Of a stretch of DNA of 64,000 bases, positions 1 through 7,856 are shown one piece after another. The notes beneath the pieces were generated by a model. That model did not search any database and had not been told where the DNA came from. It was given only the letters and a program-made list of their open reading frames with translations. The stretch comes from Alteromonas sp. IB21. Its GTDB lineage: Bacteria > Pseudomonadota > Gammaproteobacteria > Enterobacterales > Alteromonadaceae. The stretch lies in the NCBI RefSeq assembly GCF_016405965.1, contig NZ_JAEFCD010000003.1:124001-188000 (forward strand), given 5' to 3'. Within the stretch, counting starts at the first letter, position 1, and every line of letters begins with the position of its first letter. The translations under genes and the position numbers were made by a program.

Positions 1-1
1 A

Positions 2-442
2 ACGCCAAACCATGAAATGTCTCTAGAATTGTTTGAAAGAACGTGGGGGAGGGAAAATTATTGGTATTTGACGCCTGTACCTCCTGGAGTAACGTCGTCT
101 GAGATGACGCCATTTACGTATGTAAGCGCTGCCTACGATATGCTAAAAGTTGGCGATAAAGAGCAGGCATTAGCTTTCTTAGAAACTGCGACAAATCAAT
201 GGCCAGATTATTGGTTGAGTTATTTTTTAGTTGCAAATCACTATCTTTCTGCTGATGAAGATGAAGCCGTACGTTGGTTTGAAAAAGGCTACAACGCGGG
301 GAAAACGCAAAATGCTTATGTTCACAACTATATATTGGCTTTGAGGAAAAGCGGTGCAAGTGCAAAGGCCGACACGATTTTAACAGAGGCATTAGTGCAG
401 TTCCCCAATGACGAAAAACTTATAGCTTTAAAGCGATCATAA
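2..442 (+). CDS. C-terminal part of a C39-peptidase-like protein with TPR tail (partial)
   Basis: The reading frame is open to the left edge of the window, so the ATG at 17 is probably internal and the gene is cut. The visible 146 or so residues start with a segment of the type H..M....FERTW....YW.L..VPPG, which resembles the end of the papain-like C39 fold in PA2778-type cysteine peptidases. A helical tail follows with TPR-like spacing (residues about 35-135, for example AAYDMLKVGDKEQALAFLE). PA2778-family proteins have a lipoprotein-type peptidase domain followed by TPRs, and their substrates are poorly known. The catalytic residues lie outside the window. The assignment rests on the domain junction only. 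Confidence 0.55.
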   Translation, partial: TPNHEMSLELFERTWGRENYWYLTPVPPGVTSSEMTPFTYVSAAYDMLKVGDKEQALAFLETATNQWPDYWLSYFLVANHYLSADEDEAVRWFEKGYNAGKTQNAYVHNYILALRKSGASAKADTILTEALVQFPNDEKLIALKRS

Positions 443-538
443 CAACTGTTGAGGTCGAACCACTCACTGCTAATGTACGGTTCCATTAGACAAAATTTGG
501 TCTACTATTAAACCACGGTAGTAGGTTTCGTTTCGACT

Positions 539-943
539 ATGCAAAAGTATTTAAGCACTTCTTTTATTAATTATGATAACGGCATTGTTGTGTCGGAACT
601 GCATGGCATTTTTAATCAGAAAAGCGCTGAAGAGTATCAAAAAGCACTTTTTTCATTAGTTATGAGCCTAAACAATCAGCCTTTTGCGCTGCTCGCTGAC
701 ATCAGTAGTGTAGAAGGTGCTACGCCAGAAGCTTTCGATATTGTAAAACGCATTATTAATCGTCTGCCTGAATTCGGTTTGGTCGCCAAGGCTTATGTGT
801 ATAAAGGGCCAGTGATCAAAGGGATGATGTTTCAGCGAATTCCAGAGCTTAAGCAATTGGAATATTCCTTTTTTACCAACCGTAATACGGCCTCCGATTG
901 GCTTACCAAAGAATATCAACGACAGATTAGTTCTCACTCCTAA
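539..943 (+). CDS. SpoIIAA/STAS-like protein of unknown role
   Basis: A 134-residue soluble protein with alternating strands and helices and no signal peptide or membrane segment. The pattern of a first strand (GIVVSELHGIF), a long helix, a strand ending in LLADISSVEG and a later helix resembles the STAS/SpoIIAA-like fold seen in many marine gammaproteobacteria. No phospho-acceptor serine can be placed with certainty. It stands alone between a TPR protein and an MscS channel on the same strand, about 95 bases after the first gene. Function is not known; it could be a small regulatory or lipid-binding protein. Confidence 0.6.
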   Translation: MQKYLSTSFINYDNGIVVSELHGIFNQKSAEEYQKALFSLVMSLNNQPFALLADISSVEGATPEAFDIVKRIINRLPEFGLVAKAYVYKGPVIKGMMFQRIPELKQLEYSFFTNRNTASDWLTKEYQRQISSHS

Positions 944-1016
944 AGAACATTTGGTGTAAGTCTTGCGTAAACATTAGTTCATGAAAAGCACAACACCTTG
1001 ATAGGAGCCCTCACCA

Positions 1017-2123
1017 GTGAACAACATCAGTATTTTCGATAACGAGCAAACAGTTGCGATACTGGGGCTAGTTGGTGTTGTTATTGTGCTTTTCGCCATC
1101 AAGCGACTCATATTGGTGCGTTTGAAGGCAAAGGCGCGTTCAGAAACAAGCAGTATGTCAGATATATATCGGGTGCTCGTACTGTCTTTAAACGCGCCTT
1201 TAAACCTACTAATTTTAATTATTCTTGCACAGTTAGTTAAAAGCATCATTGCGATCTTTGGGGTTGAAAGCGAAGCGTCTATAAAAGCGCTTGATACGGC
1301 CATTGATGCTGGATTGATAATCACGCTAGTTCTCTTTTTCGAGAGATTTGTTACTTATTCACTGAAACGCTATCGTGATCAGTCGACTATTGTGAAAAAT
1401 ACCAGTGCTATCGCAGGTGGTGCTGTACGTGCTGTATTTGCCATATTAGCCATTCTCATTATTTTAAGCACCATGGGGGTGTCGGTAACGCCTGTGGTGG
1501 CGTCGCTGGGTATCACCTCTTTAGCGGTAGCCTTAGCACTTCAACCCACGTTAGAAAACTTCTTCTCAGGCATTCAACTTGTTATGGATAAGCCTATTCG
1601 CATCGGTGATTTCATAGAATTAGATTCAGGGGAGCAAGGGTTTGTTGAAAAAATAGGATGGCGCTCAACGTGGGTCAGAATGCTGCCCAATAATATTGTT
1701 ATTATGCCTAACAGTAAGTTATCTAACTCGAAGTTAATTAACTATTACTATCCTGAGCGGGAATTGTCGGTGCCGGTCGAGGTCGGCGTGCACTACAGTT
1801 CAGATTTAGATCACGTGGAAAAGGTATGTTTAGACGTTGCCAATACTATTTTAAAAGAGCATGAGTACGGGGTAGATACCTTTAAACCCTTTGTGTTGTT
1901 TCATACCTTTGATAACTCAAGCATAAATTTAACGGTGATGTTGAGAACCCGTGAATACTTTAATCGATTCTTTATCAAAAGCGCGTTTATCAAAATGCTG
2001 AAAAAGCGTTTTGACGAAGAGGGTATTGTCATTCCATTCCCAATTACTGCCGTCAATATTGAGCAGGAAGGCGCCGCTAATTTCTTGTCGACAGCACATG
2101 AGCAAGGAAGGCCGCAAGGCTGA
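1017..2123 (+). CDS. MscS-family mechanosensitive channel
   Basis: Small-conductance mechanosensitive channel of the inner membrane, expected to release solutes on osmotic downshock. The 368-residue protein has N-terminal membrane helices (about residues 8-28, 55-80, 95-115, 135-160). The pore-lining helix and MscS core follow (VVASLGITSLAVALALQPTL, then IQLVMDKPIRIGDFIEL at about residues 182-200), with the cytoplasmic beta domain after that. The start is GTG at 1017, preceded by AGGAG at 1003-1007. It is longer than E. coli MscS (286 residues), with one or two extra N-terminal helices, as in YbdG/YnaI-like relatives. It is probably a single-gene unit ending in a hairpin at 2216-2241. Confidence 0.9.
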   Translation: MNNISIFDNEQTVAILGLVGVVIVLFAIKRLILVRLKAKARSETSSMSDIYRVLVLSLNAPLNLLILIILAQLVKSIIAIFGVESEASIKALDTAIDAGLIITLVLFFERFVTYSLKRYRDQSTIVKNTSAIAGGAVRAVFAILAILIILSTMGVSVTPVVASLGITSLAVALALQPTLENFFSGIQLVMDKPIRIGDFIELDSGEQGFVEKIGWRSTWVRMLPNNIVIMPNSKLSNSKLINYYYPERELSVPVEVGVHYSSDLDHVEKVCLDVANTILKEHEYGVDTFKPFVLFHTFDNSSINLTVMLRTREYFNRFFIKSAFIKMLKKRFDEEGIVIPFPITAVNIEQEGAANFLSTAHEQGRPQG

Positions 2124-2215
2124 GCAGAGGTAATGACGTCAACGTAGCGCTTTGTGAATTACCGATTCGTACCGAATTATGTCATCGATGAGAGTTAATA
2201 ACCGCTGAGCATAAA

Positions 2216-2241
2216 AAAGCCACGTTTAAAAACGTGGCTTT
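2216..2241. terminator. Bidirectional hairpin terminator between mscS and the barrel gene
   Basis: Twelve-base perfect stem AAAGCCACGTTT/AAACGTGGCTTT with a two-base loop, flanked by A and T runs. It lies between convergent genes and can serve both. Confidence 0.8.
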
Positions 2242-2272
2242 AATGCGTTTACTCTTTCCTACTGCTAGCGAA

Positions 2273-2848
2273 TTAGAAAGTGTAGCGTGCTGAAACACCT
2301 AGCAGGTCTACATCATCAGCGATGACATAAGTTGCTCCGAATGAAAACTGCGGCGTAAAGAAATAGTCTGCGCCAATTTCAAAGGCAGTATCATCTTCTT
2401 CAATGTCGATATAACGAATAGCACCGCGCAATTCGAATTGCTCAGTAAGCATTGAACGAATACCTGCGGTAACGCCGTAACCGTTATCGTCTTCACCAGA
2501 AATGCCGTCTAGTTCTACATCTAAATTGACGTACTCATAAGTAACTTCGCCAAAAAAGTCTGTATTAGCGGTTAATCCATAACGGTAACCAATACCAGCT
2601 GAAGCATAATCTAAATCGATATCAACCCCAGCAACATCTTCACCAAGCTGACCGTAACGACCAGTAAGATATACGCTTTCGTTCAGAGATTTAAAGCCTT
2701 GAATTTGAAAGCCCGTTGGCTCGAAGTCGCCTGCGTCTTCAATGTCTGCTTGTACATATCCAGCTTTAACGAAGTCATAAGAAGGCGAAGCTGCGAAAGC
2801 ATTTAAAGAGAGCGCGCCAAGAATACTGGCGATAATAGTACGTTTCAT
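2273..2848 (-). CDS. Outer-membrane beta-barrel protein (OmpA-like porin family)
   Basis: Exported protein of about 191 residues. The chosen ATG at 2848 gives a standard signal peptide (MKRTIIASILGALSLNAFA, cleavage after AFA); an upstream ATG at 2884 would add 12 residues in front of the signal. The mature part consists of alternating amphipathic strands with acidic loops, about eight strands, ending in ARYTF with a terminal Phe as recognised by the BAM complex. It resembles the small opacity/OmpX-like barrels annotated as outer membrane beta-barrel protein in Alteromonas. Ligand and role are unknown. It sits alone, convergent with the MscS gene. Confidence 0.85.
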   Translation of the reverse strand: MKRTIIASILGALSLNAFAASPSYDFVKAGYVQADIEDAGDFEPTGFQIQGFKSLNESVYLTGRYGQLGEDVAGVDIDLDYASAGIGYRYGLTANTDFFGEVTYEYVNLDVELDGISGEDDNGYGVTAGIRSMLTEQFELRGAIRYIDIEEDDTAFEIGADYFFTPQFSFGATYVIADDVDLLGVSARYTF

Positions 2849-2995
2849 TGTTTCTAATATCCTTTTAACAATCATAACTTCCAACCACTTTTGGAAGCAA
2901 CATCAATATGGGGATCAATTTAGGAAATCAAATGATAACGAATAAACACTTTGAAACAGGTACTCGTGAGGGCAAGAAAATTTTTACGGGTGTAG

Positions 2996-4183
2996 TTATT
3001 CTTTTTTCAATGATAAACAGATAAGGATACTAGCAAGGCTCAGTGCGGATGTGGTGTAGGCAAAAGAAGCTGTAGGATCTATTTTAAAAAGGGTTACCGC
3101 GTAAGCACCAATCGCAGCTCCTGTAAGATGAAAAAAGCCGGTCAATGCTGCTAAAAAGCCAGCAGAGGTACCAGAAAAACCAAGAATAATAGTGACACTG
3201 CACGGCATTGCTATGCCAATAAAAAAGAAAACAATGTAGCTGAACCCCAATACTATTGCTAAAGCATTTAGGTTCAGCTGCACAGCGAGAAACCAAAATA
3301 CAAGCGACAGCACGAATATAGATAGGCTGGATAGTCGAAACTTCTGCAACACAGGAGTGGCTACCAAACGAATATTCATCACGCTGCCTAATACGAAGGA
3401 TAGGGTTGCAAATAGCGAGTAGATTGAAAACATTGTTTTACTTAAACCGAACTGCTCCATCACCATAGAGGGCGCGGCCGTGATAAAGCTAAACACAATG
3501 CCATAAAGAAGCCCGCTCGCCATACCTACCGCGGCAATTTTTATAATTGATGCTTTGATAAGAACTAGTGTCTCGCTTAATACATTTTTTGAGCTAGAAG
3601 GAATATATTGCGCAACGGTAGACATTACCGATAAAAGCAGTAAAAGCGCTACCGCACCCATCATCAAAACGAAGTAAAAGATGGCAGTAGTACTGAAAGA
3701 CTCACCAATCATCGTGCCCACGAGTGGAGCGATGGCAGGGGCAACAGCGAATGCAATATTAGTTAACGAGAGTGAGGTATTTAGCTGTTGTTCAGAAAAT
3801 ATCTGCCTCGATAAACCGCGGGACACAGACACACCTACACCGCCGCCAAGGCCTTGGATGATACGCCCAATAAGAAAGGTTTTTTCAGTGTCGGCGAAAA
3901 CTAGCATAATCGTTCCTGCGCCGAACACCAAAATGCCGCACAGCAAAAGTTTTTGCTTGTTGACATAATCGCAGACGATACCAAAGACAAGCTGTGACAT
4001 AGAGAAGGCGACAAGAAAAATAGCAATGCTCTTTTCTATAACGCCAACGCGACTGTTATACATTACCGCTAAATCGTAAAAAAATGGGCTATAAATACTC
4101 GTGGAAACTTGGCCCAATATAGAAAGTATGATGAAGGTGCCAGTTAGCAGATAGAAGGTATTGGAAGGCATTGACGACTTCAT
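2996..4183 (-). CDS. MFS transporter, DHA1 (Bcr/CflA/EmrD-like) drug exporter
   Basis: Inner-membrane protein of 395 residues with about 12 hydrophobic helices. The first intracellular loop has the MFS motif A region (FGIVCDYVNKQKLLLCG, residues about 67-83), and helix 4 has RIIQGLGGGVGVSVSRG, close to the RxxQGxGA motif of DHA1 exporters. Family members extrude drugs, bicyclomycin-like compounds or amino-acid derivatives by proton antiport; the substrate here cannot be told from sequence. It is a single gene and the last chromosomal gene before the left end of the integrative element, so its promoter region adjoins attL. Confidence 0.85.
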   Translation of the reverse strand: MKSSMPSNTFYLLTGTFIILSILGQVSTSIYSPFFYDLAVMYNSRVGVIEKSIAIFLVAFSMSQLVFGIVCDYVNKQKLLLCGILVFGAGTIMLVFADTEKTFLIGRIIQGLGGGVGVSVSRGLSRQIFSEQQLNTSLSLTNIAFAVAPAIAPLVGTMIGESFSTTAIFYFVLMMGAVALLLLLSVMSTVAQYIPSSSKNVLSETLVLIKASIIKIAAVGMASGLLYGIVFSFITAAPSMVMEQFGLSKTMFSIYSLFATLSFVLGSVMNIRLVATPVLQKFRLSSLSIFVLSLVFWFLAVQLNLNALAIVLGFSYIVFFFIGIAMPCSVTIILGFSGTSAGFLAALTGFFHLTGAAIGAYAVTLFKIDPTASFAYTTSALSLASILICLSLKKE

Positions 4184-4346
4184 TAAATGACTAACCAGTA
4201 TTTAAGTAATGAGTAAGGCAAATGCTACAGAGGTGATGTGACAGTTTCAATAAAGGCTAATTGCTATAGAAGCTAATACGTTATCGGTGAAACAATGTTG
4301 ATTAACGTTGGTCAAAAATAATGAATTTGGACACTGCTTCGTGAAG

Positions 4347-4372
4347 AAAATGGTGGCCCACCCTCACCTGAA
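4347..4372 (+). repeat. attL: displaced tRNA 3'-end repeat
   Basis: AAAATGGTGGCCC followed by ACCCTCACCTGAA copies the end of tRNA-Ile2 (10671-10697) with one missing base and two substitutions. It marks the far junction of the element. Confidence 0.75.
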
Positions 4373-4427
4373 TAAGGGTGGTAATATCTTGATTTTATTT
4401 GATAATGTTTTTTGCTTTTGTTGGTGG

Positions 4428-4447
4428 TGTTACATTCAGTGTTACAT
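4428..4447 (+). repeat. Paired TGTTACAT sites inside attL (putative integrase/excisionase arm sites)
   Basis: Two direct copies of TGTTACAT at 4428-4435 and 4440-4447, exactly 12 bases apart start to start. The same pair with the same spacing lies inside the right end at 10543-10562. Shared placement at both ends points to binding sites for the recombinase arm domain or for AlpA. Confidence 0.65.
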
Positions 4448-4478
4448 GGGGTTCTCGCTGGAAAGATGCCATTTTGTT

Positions 4479-4724
4479 CTAACTAGAAAAAAACTGTATT
4501 ACTGCGAACGCTATAAAGAGTGGCTTAACCCATCCCCATAAAGTCAATATCTCTAACGAAGCCTTATCAACAGCAAGCCTAAGAAAGAGTAAGCCAAGAA
4601 CCCATGAAAGGAACAGTGTTGCACAGAAAGCCAGACCTCCTACTTTCCAATCTTCGTTAATTCCTAAGTAAATCGCGGGTGCAAATAAAAAAAACACACC
4701 CCAAAAGTTTTGTACTAACCCCAT
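4479..4724 (-). CDS. Small membrane protein of unknown function
   Basis: A predicted protein of 81 residues with three hydrophobic segments (about residues 5-22, 27-48, 63-78) and a charged stretch between the second and third. The ATG at 4724 is preferred because AGGGA lies nine bases before it; a TTG at 4733 would add three residues. It is the last gene of the element, next to attL, a place where accessory or superinfection-related genes often sit. No family is recognised, and a role in membrane-level defence or exclusion would be a guess. Confidence 0.5.
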   Translation of the reverse strand: MGLVQNFWGVFFLFAPAIYLGINEDWKVGGLAFCATLFLSWVLGLLFLRLAVDKASLEILTLWGWVKPLFIAFAVIQFFSS

Positions 4725-5027
4725 TGGAAACAATCCCTGTTTTGTTGTTGGATATTTAACCTATCAAATTGTGCTATAGAAAAGCAAGCTCGAAGGCTTT
4801 ATATTTACTACTTGTAAAGCTACTAAATGTTTATCATGAATAAAGTTTTCTGAAGCTCTTTATAGATATTGAGTTTTATTGAGTAGGAGTGTTATCGGAT
4901 TGCGTTAGTGTTTCAATGTCAAGTTTTGACAAGTTCTAGAGTGTTAGGTTTTATCAGGTTAGTGCTTTGTTAGTGTTGGTTTGGATCAGGCTAGTAGCCT
5001 CGCCCTTTCATCACCCTTACCGTTTTC
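4725..5027. other. Gene-free stretch inside the element
   Basis: No convincing ORF. It holds three copies of GTTAGTG (4904-4910, 4958-4964, 4969-4975) and a short dyad GTCAA-GTT-TTGAC at 4918-4930. These could be regulatory, but nothing here is decisive. Confidence 0.4.
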
Positions 5028-5279
5028 TTATCCTTGGTCACTACTCAACATTGATATTGATTCTTGCGCCTCTCTGAGCAAACTTACCGCTGTTTCTAGA
5101 GAGACAATAACATCTAGTGACGGGACTCTTATCGGACCTCTCTCGTCATTGTCTGGGATAGACAAGGCCAATAGATTGCATAAAATAACCTCTGCCCTGT
5201 CTATTGATGTAATGGCCTGTGTGGTTTCTTCCATAGAACCTACCAAGTTTAGAACAAGCGTCTTATTAGTCTGCGCCAC
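5028..5279 (-). CDS. Small acidic helical protein, unknown
   Basis: Open frame of 83 residues starting with GTG at 5279; a stop lies only two codons upstream, so no longer version is possible. The product is soluble, acidic and mostly helical (SMEETTQAITSIDRAEVIL; LETAVSLLREAQESISML). The start overlaps the end of the 59-residue ORF upstream by 31 bases, and there is no strong ribosome site, so an internal ATG (residue 16) or coupled translation is possible. It belongs to the minus-strand gene run of the element. No family is recognised. Confidence 0.45.
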   Translation of the reverse strand: MAQTNKTLVLNLVGSMEETTQAITSIDRAEVILCNLLALSIPDNDERGPIRVPSLDVIVSLETAVSLLREAQESISMLSSDQG

Positions 5280-5428
5280 AGTGACTCAGGCTTTGCTGCT
5301 TCTTTGTTCTGGCATTTCACTTTTTCACTGCGCCTTGATGCAACTACGGTAACGCCTTTGTAAGTAGCGATTGTTTTCCCACCCCCAACGCGCATACACA
5401 TGAAGTCATCGTCTTTATCATCTTCCAT
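5249..5428 (-). CDS. Small basic-tailed protein, unknown (59 residues)
   Basis: A short frame from ATG 5428 to TAA 5249. It begins with an acidic run (MEDDKDDDF), continues with a glycine-rich segment (MRVGGGKTIATYKGVTVVAS) and ends very basic (WRRLIRRLF). AAGG and GGTGG lie just before the ATG. Codon content is sensible and the gene lies in the same orientation and order as its neighbours. It overlaps the next frame, suggesting a translationally coupled pair. The GGGKT string is too isolated to call a nucleotide-binding loop. Confidence 0.5.
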   Translation of the reverse strand: MEDDKDDDFMCMRVGGGKTIATYKGVTVVASRRSEKVKCQNKEAAKPESLWRRLIRRLF

Positions 5429-5583
5429 AATCCACCAGCCTTAATTTTATAATGCTATAATCTTAGCAGCTCCAAAAGCAATTTACGTTCTGTACTCTAG
5501 CCCAGTTATCCTAAAGTTATCCCAAAAAGCCGTTGATTTGTGAACTTATCAACGCATAAACGCTACTTCATACTGAAGAATTA

Positions 5584-6396
5584 TTATTTGAAGCAGACCT
5601 TTAATTCTTGGTCACAACGGAAAAATATAGGGCAGTCCATATTGGTCTGACATTGAGCATCATTATATGACCGTATGTTGATGCTATCACTAGAGGGGGG
5701 TGTGTAAGCAGGTGTTCCATAATTATTCACTGGTACCGCACATACACCTCTCGTTGAGTAGGGCTCTTTTATACATTTCTGCCCATAAGGGCATGAGTAA
5801 TCGCTAAGGCAACCTCTATTGTTAGATTCACTGGTGCTGCCTGAAAAAGTTTGAGTCGGAGGGGTGTACTGATTAGTCGGAGTAGGCGCTTGATAATAAC
5901 CCGTCAATGCGCTGGCAATTCCTGTTATCGCCAATCCCATTAAATAATCATTCTCTTGCTGTTGTTTCAACTGTTGTTGGTGTAGGTCAGAAGATGGTAC
6001 ATATTCACCAAGCCGAGAAAGGGCGCTTCGTGCTTTTTGGTGGTTCCATCTGGCAGCAAGCTGATACCAACTTATTGCACTCTCACGATAATTCAGTTTC
6101 ATCTGAACATTAGCGAGCGCTACCATAGAATCAACCCGCCCTTGCTTTGCGGCTAAAACGTACCAGTTAGCGGCTTCTTCATACGAATGCTTTACACCTT
6201 GCCCATGCTCGAATAAAACGCCCATATTATGCTGGGCGTCAGCGTCACCGCTTCTAGCCTCTGGCAGCCAAGTATTTATGGCTAGCTGATAGTTACCTTG
6301 TTTGTAGTGTTCGTACCCTAGATTGACTGGTGAGACGCAACTAGTCAATGTTAACACAAACAAAGTAATACAAACGAAGAGCTTACATACATCCAT
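5584..6396 (-). CDS. Sel1-repeat lipoprotein with Cys-rich C-terminal modules
   Basis: Exported lipoprotein of 270 residues. A signal peptide with lipobox LTSC puts the lipidated cysteine at residue 20. Residues about 27-130 hold Sel1/TPR-like repeats (GYEHYKQGNYQLAINTWLPEA; GDADAQHNMGVLFEHGQGV; AAKQGRVDSM), a scaffold for protein contacts. A Gln-rich linker and a Pro/Thr-rich stretch follow. The last 80 residues contain two small cysteine modules (C..DYSCPYGQKC...GVC and CQTNMDCPIFFRC....VC), likely disulfide-bonded outside the cytoplasm. It is the only clear surface or periplasmic protein of the element and probably cargo. Role unknown. Confidence 0.75.
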   Translation of the reverse strand: MDVCKLFVCITLFVLTLTSCVSPVNLGYEHYKQGNYQLAINTWLPEARSGDADAQHNMGVLFEHGQGVKHSYEEAANWYVLAAKQGRVDSMVALANVQMKLNYRESAISWYQLAARWNHQKARSALSRLGEYVPSSDLHQQQLKQQQENDYLMGLAITGIASALTGYYQAPTPTNQYTPPTQTFSGSTSESNNRGCLSDYSCPYGQKCIKEPYSTRGVCAVPVNNYGTPAYTPPSSDSINIRSYNDAQCQTNMDCPIFFRCDQELKVCFK

Positions 6397-6576
6397 GTCT
6401 TTTCCTTCTTAATAAATCCTTTTGTATTTTATAGAGGGTAAAGCTTTTATTGTCTAGTTTCAAAGCAAGAAGAGGTTTCTTCATTCATCAAGCAGCGTTA
6501 GCCCTAGTTAGTAGCGCATCCATTCGCGCTGGGGCTTCCAGAGCCGTTTCAATGAATCAAACGGCTTGTGAAGGCA

Positions 6577-6798
6577 TTATGATGCTCTTGAGCGCTGTGC
6601 GCCATAACTGTTCTCATTTTGTAAGTCTAAATCGCAGGCATAAGCTGAATCTATCTCGTTAAACAGAAGCTCTATAGCGCCGTTAATATCACCTTGCTCA
6701 AAACTACCTTGGCCCTTTTCCAACGCAATTGCGCATACCTTGGCTAGACTTGCAGCGCGTTCTAAGTGAATTGATAGGTCTTTATGTGTAGTGGCCAT
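6577..6798 (-). CDS. Small helical protein of the element, unknown
   Basis: About 73 residues, soluble, with two helices (SIHLERAASLAKVCAIALEKG and GDINGAIELLFNEIDSAYACD). GGAG lies seven bases before the second of two tandem ATGs, so 6798 is preferred to 6801. Its size and helical character resemble small accessory proteins common in phage-like islands, but no family is recognised. It is the first gene downstream of the iteron-like region, 160 bases away, so it probably has its own promoter in that region. Confidence 0.55.
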   Translation of the reverse strand: MATTHKDLSIHLERAASLAKVCAIALEKGQGSFEQGDINGAIELLFNEIDSAYACDLDLQNENSYGAQRSRAS

Positions 6799-6959
6799 CA
6801 TGTTTCTCCGTTGTTTGATTTTAACTGTTTTTTAGTCGGTTAAACCTTCCCCAATTTCTGCCGCGCATTGTATTTACCCTCTTTTCATACTGTATCTTCG
6901 TTGGTTATAAAATGCTTATTGCGTGTAAGGTATGGTTATATATATAGATAGTTAAAAAA

Positions 6960-7094
6960 TGATGTTGTATGTTAGCAAACACTTCCGCTTAAGCGCCCTA
7001 AAAATAGAAGTGGCTTTTTATACGACATCAAAAAATGAAGTTGTATAACTGCAACAACATCAAAATTTACGTATGTAGAGCCACTACAACACCA
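6960..7094. repeat. Iteron-like cluster: five copies of TGATGTTGTA in both orientations
   Basis: Copies at 6960-6969 (+, exact), 7021-7030 (-, TGATGTCGTA), 7036-7045 (+, TGAAGTTGTA), 7053-7062 (-, TGATGTTGTT) and 7085-7094 (-, TGGTGTTGTA), each with at most one mismatch and most next to A/T runs. Between the first and second lie CGCTTAAGCG and a CACTTC...GAAGTG stem followed by T residues. The cluster sits in the 316-base gene-free gap beside two helix-turn-helix genes. It is a candidate replication origin or operator array of the element. Confidence 0.6.
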
Positions 7095-7114
7095 AAATTT
7101 GTGGGTTAAAAAAT

Positions 7115-7525
7115 TTAAGCTGCTAATTTTGCACCGTTCTCTAATGAGAATTTCCGTGGTGGTGTTTTTGTTGGTTCTATGTCCATATTGAAGCCAGCAA
7201 TGCTATCTATAGGTTGCCACGTTAGCGCATAGTAGTAAGGCTTTCTTGAGCCTTTAGGGTTCGTTTTGCTTACTAAAATCAACTCATTCTTTATCAACTC
7301 CTTAGTAGCTTTATATACCGTGGTGGCGGATTTAAAACCTCTGCTTTCAAGTTGTTCAGGTATAGCGCATAGTTTACCGTTGTTATGTTTAGTGTATTGC
7401 TTTGCAATCTCATAAAGCAGTGCTCTTGCGCTAAAGCTCAAGCTTATATAACTTGGGTTATCCATGACCGCTAGAGGAACGCCAGCAAAGCGGCCCTTAT
7501 TCTTTTGCCTGTCATTGTTAGCCAT
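7115..7525 (-). CDS. Winged helix-turn-helix (HTH_36-like) protein, possible replication initiator
   Basis: A 136-residue protein with the features of the HTH_36 group found in phage and plasmid replication proteins: RFAGVPLAVMDNPSYISLSFSARALLYEIAKQY at about residues 12-44, a glycine/asparagine turn (HNNGKL), the recognition helix region (SATTVYKATKELIKNELI) and the typical end YYALTWQPID. These domains bind origin repeats or act as regulators. AAGGG lies six bases before the ATG, and the gene starts nine bases after its upstream neighbour, so the two are cotranscribed. It directly adjoins the repeat cluster at 6960-7094, which fits an initiator and its iterons. No helicase or primase domain is present. 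Confidence 0.7.
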   Translation of the reverse strand: MANNDRQKNKGRFAGVPLAVMDNPSYISLSFSARALLYEIAKQYTKHNNGKLCAIPEQLESRGFKSATTVYKATKELIKNELILVSKTNPKGSRKPYYYALTWQPIDSIAGFNMDIEPTKTPPRKFSLENGAKLAA

Positions 7526-7534
7526 AACGAACCC

Positions 7535-7843
7535 TTAACCTTTATTGCATTCGCCACTGCTGGTGGTTGGCTCGCTTATTAAGCAATATTCAGCGACGTT
7601 TCTATGTAAACGCCCATCCTGTGACCTGGCTTTGATGGGAGTTGTTGCAATAATAAAACCGCGCTCTCTTAATTCTTTAATGCGAGGGGCGGGGCTTATA
7701 AGCCCAAGTTTTTCTCTAAAATAAATCGTGTTAGTCTTAGCTTTCCTTAATTGCTCGACTATCTTTTGTCGGTCTCTTAAGGTGCTGGATGCAATACTAT
7801 GGGGTGTATTTTGTTCTTGGCGGGGCAAAGTGCGCTTATTCAT
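7535..7843 (-). CDS. Small helix-turn-helix (HTH_55-like) protein
   Basis: About 102 residues, using ATG 7843, which has a strong GGAGGG eight bases upstream; the longer frame to 7891 would overlap the end of alpA. The core (IVEQLRKAKTNTIYFREKLGLISPAPRIKELRERGF, then a strand pair ending HRNVAEYCL) matches the small winged helix proteins of prophages annotated as HTH_55, where the middle helix carries an R.KELR.RG motif. It is likely a DNA-binding regulator or a replication helper. It lies 13 bases after alpA and nine before the HTH_36 gene, in one operon. Confidence 0.65.
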   Translation of the reverse strand: MNKRTLPRQEQNTPHSIASSTLRDRQKIVEQLRKAKTNTIYFREKLGLISPAPRIKELRERGFIIATTPIKARSQDGRLHRNVAEYCLISEPTTSSGECNKG

Positions 7844-7856
7844 CGTCGGCCCTCCG

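Noticed and set aside
4308..4541. A 77-residue plus-strand frame across the left end
   Set aside because: It runs over the att repeat and the TGTTACAT pair, begins with no ribosome site and has a Cys/Trp-rich composition unlike a real protein.
4904..4975. Three GTTAGTG copies as an origin or CRISPR-like array
   Set aside because: Seven-base copies with irregular spacing in A/T-rich DNA can arise by chance.
4981..5352. A 123-residue plus-strand frame
   Set aside because: It is Ser/Leu-rich, opposite two minus-strand frames with better composition, and against the direction of every other gene in the element.
6450..6662. A 70-residue plus-strand frame
   Set aside because: No ribosome site, overlaps the end of a better minus-strand gene, and runs against the element's gene direction.
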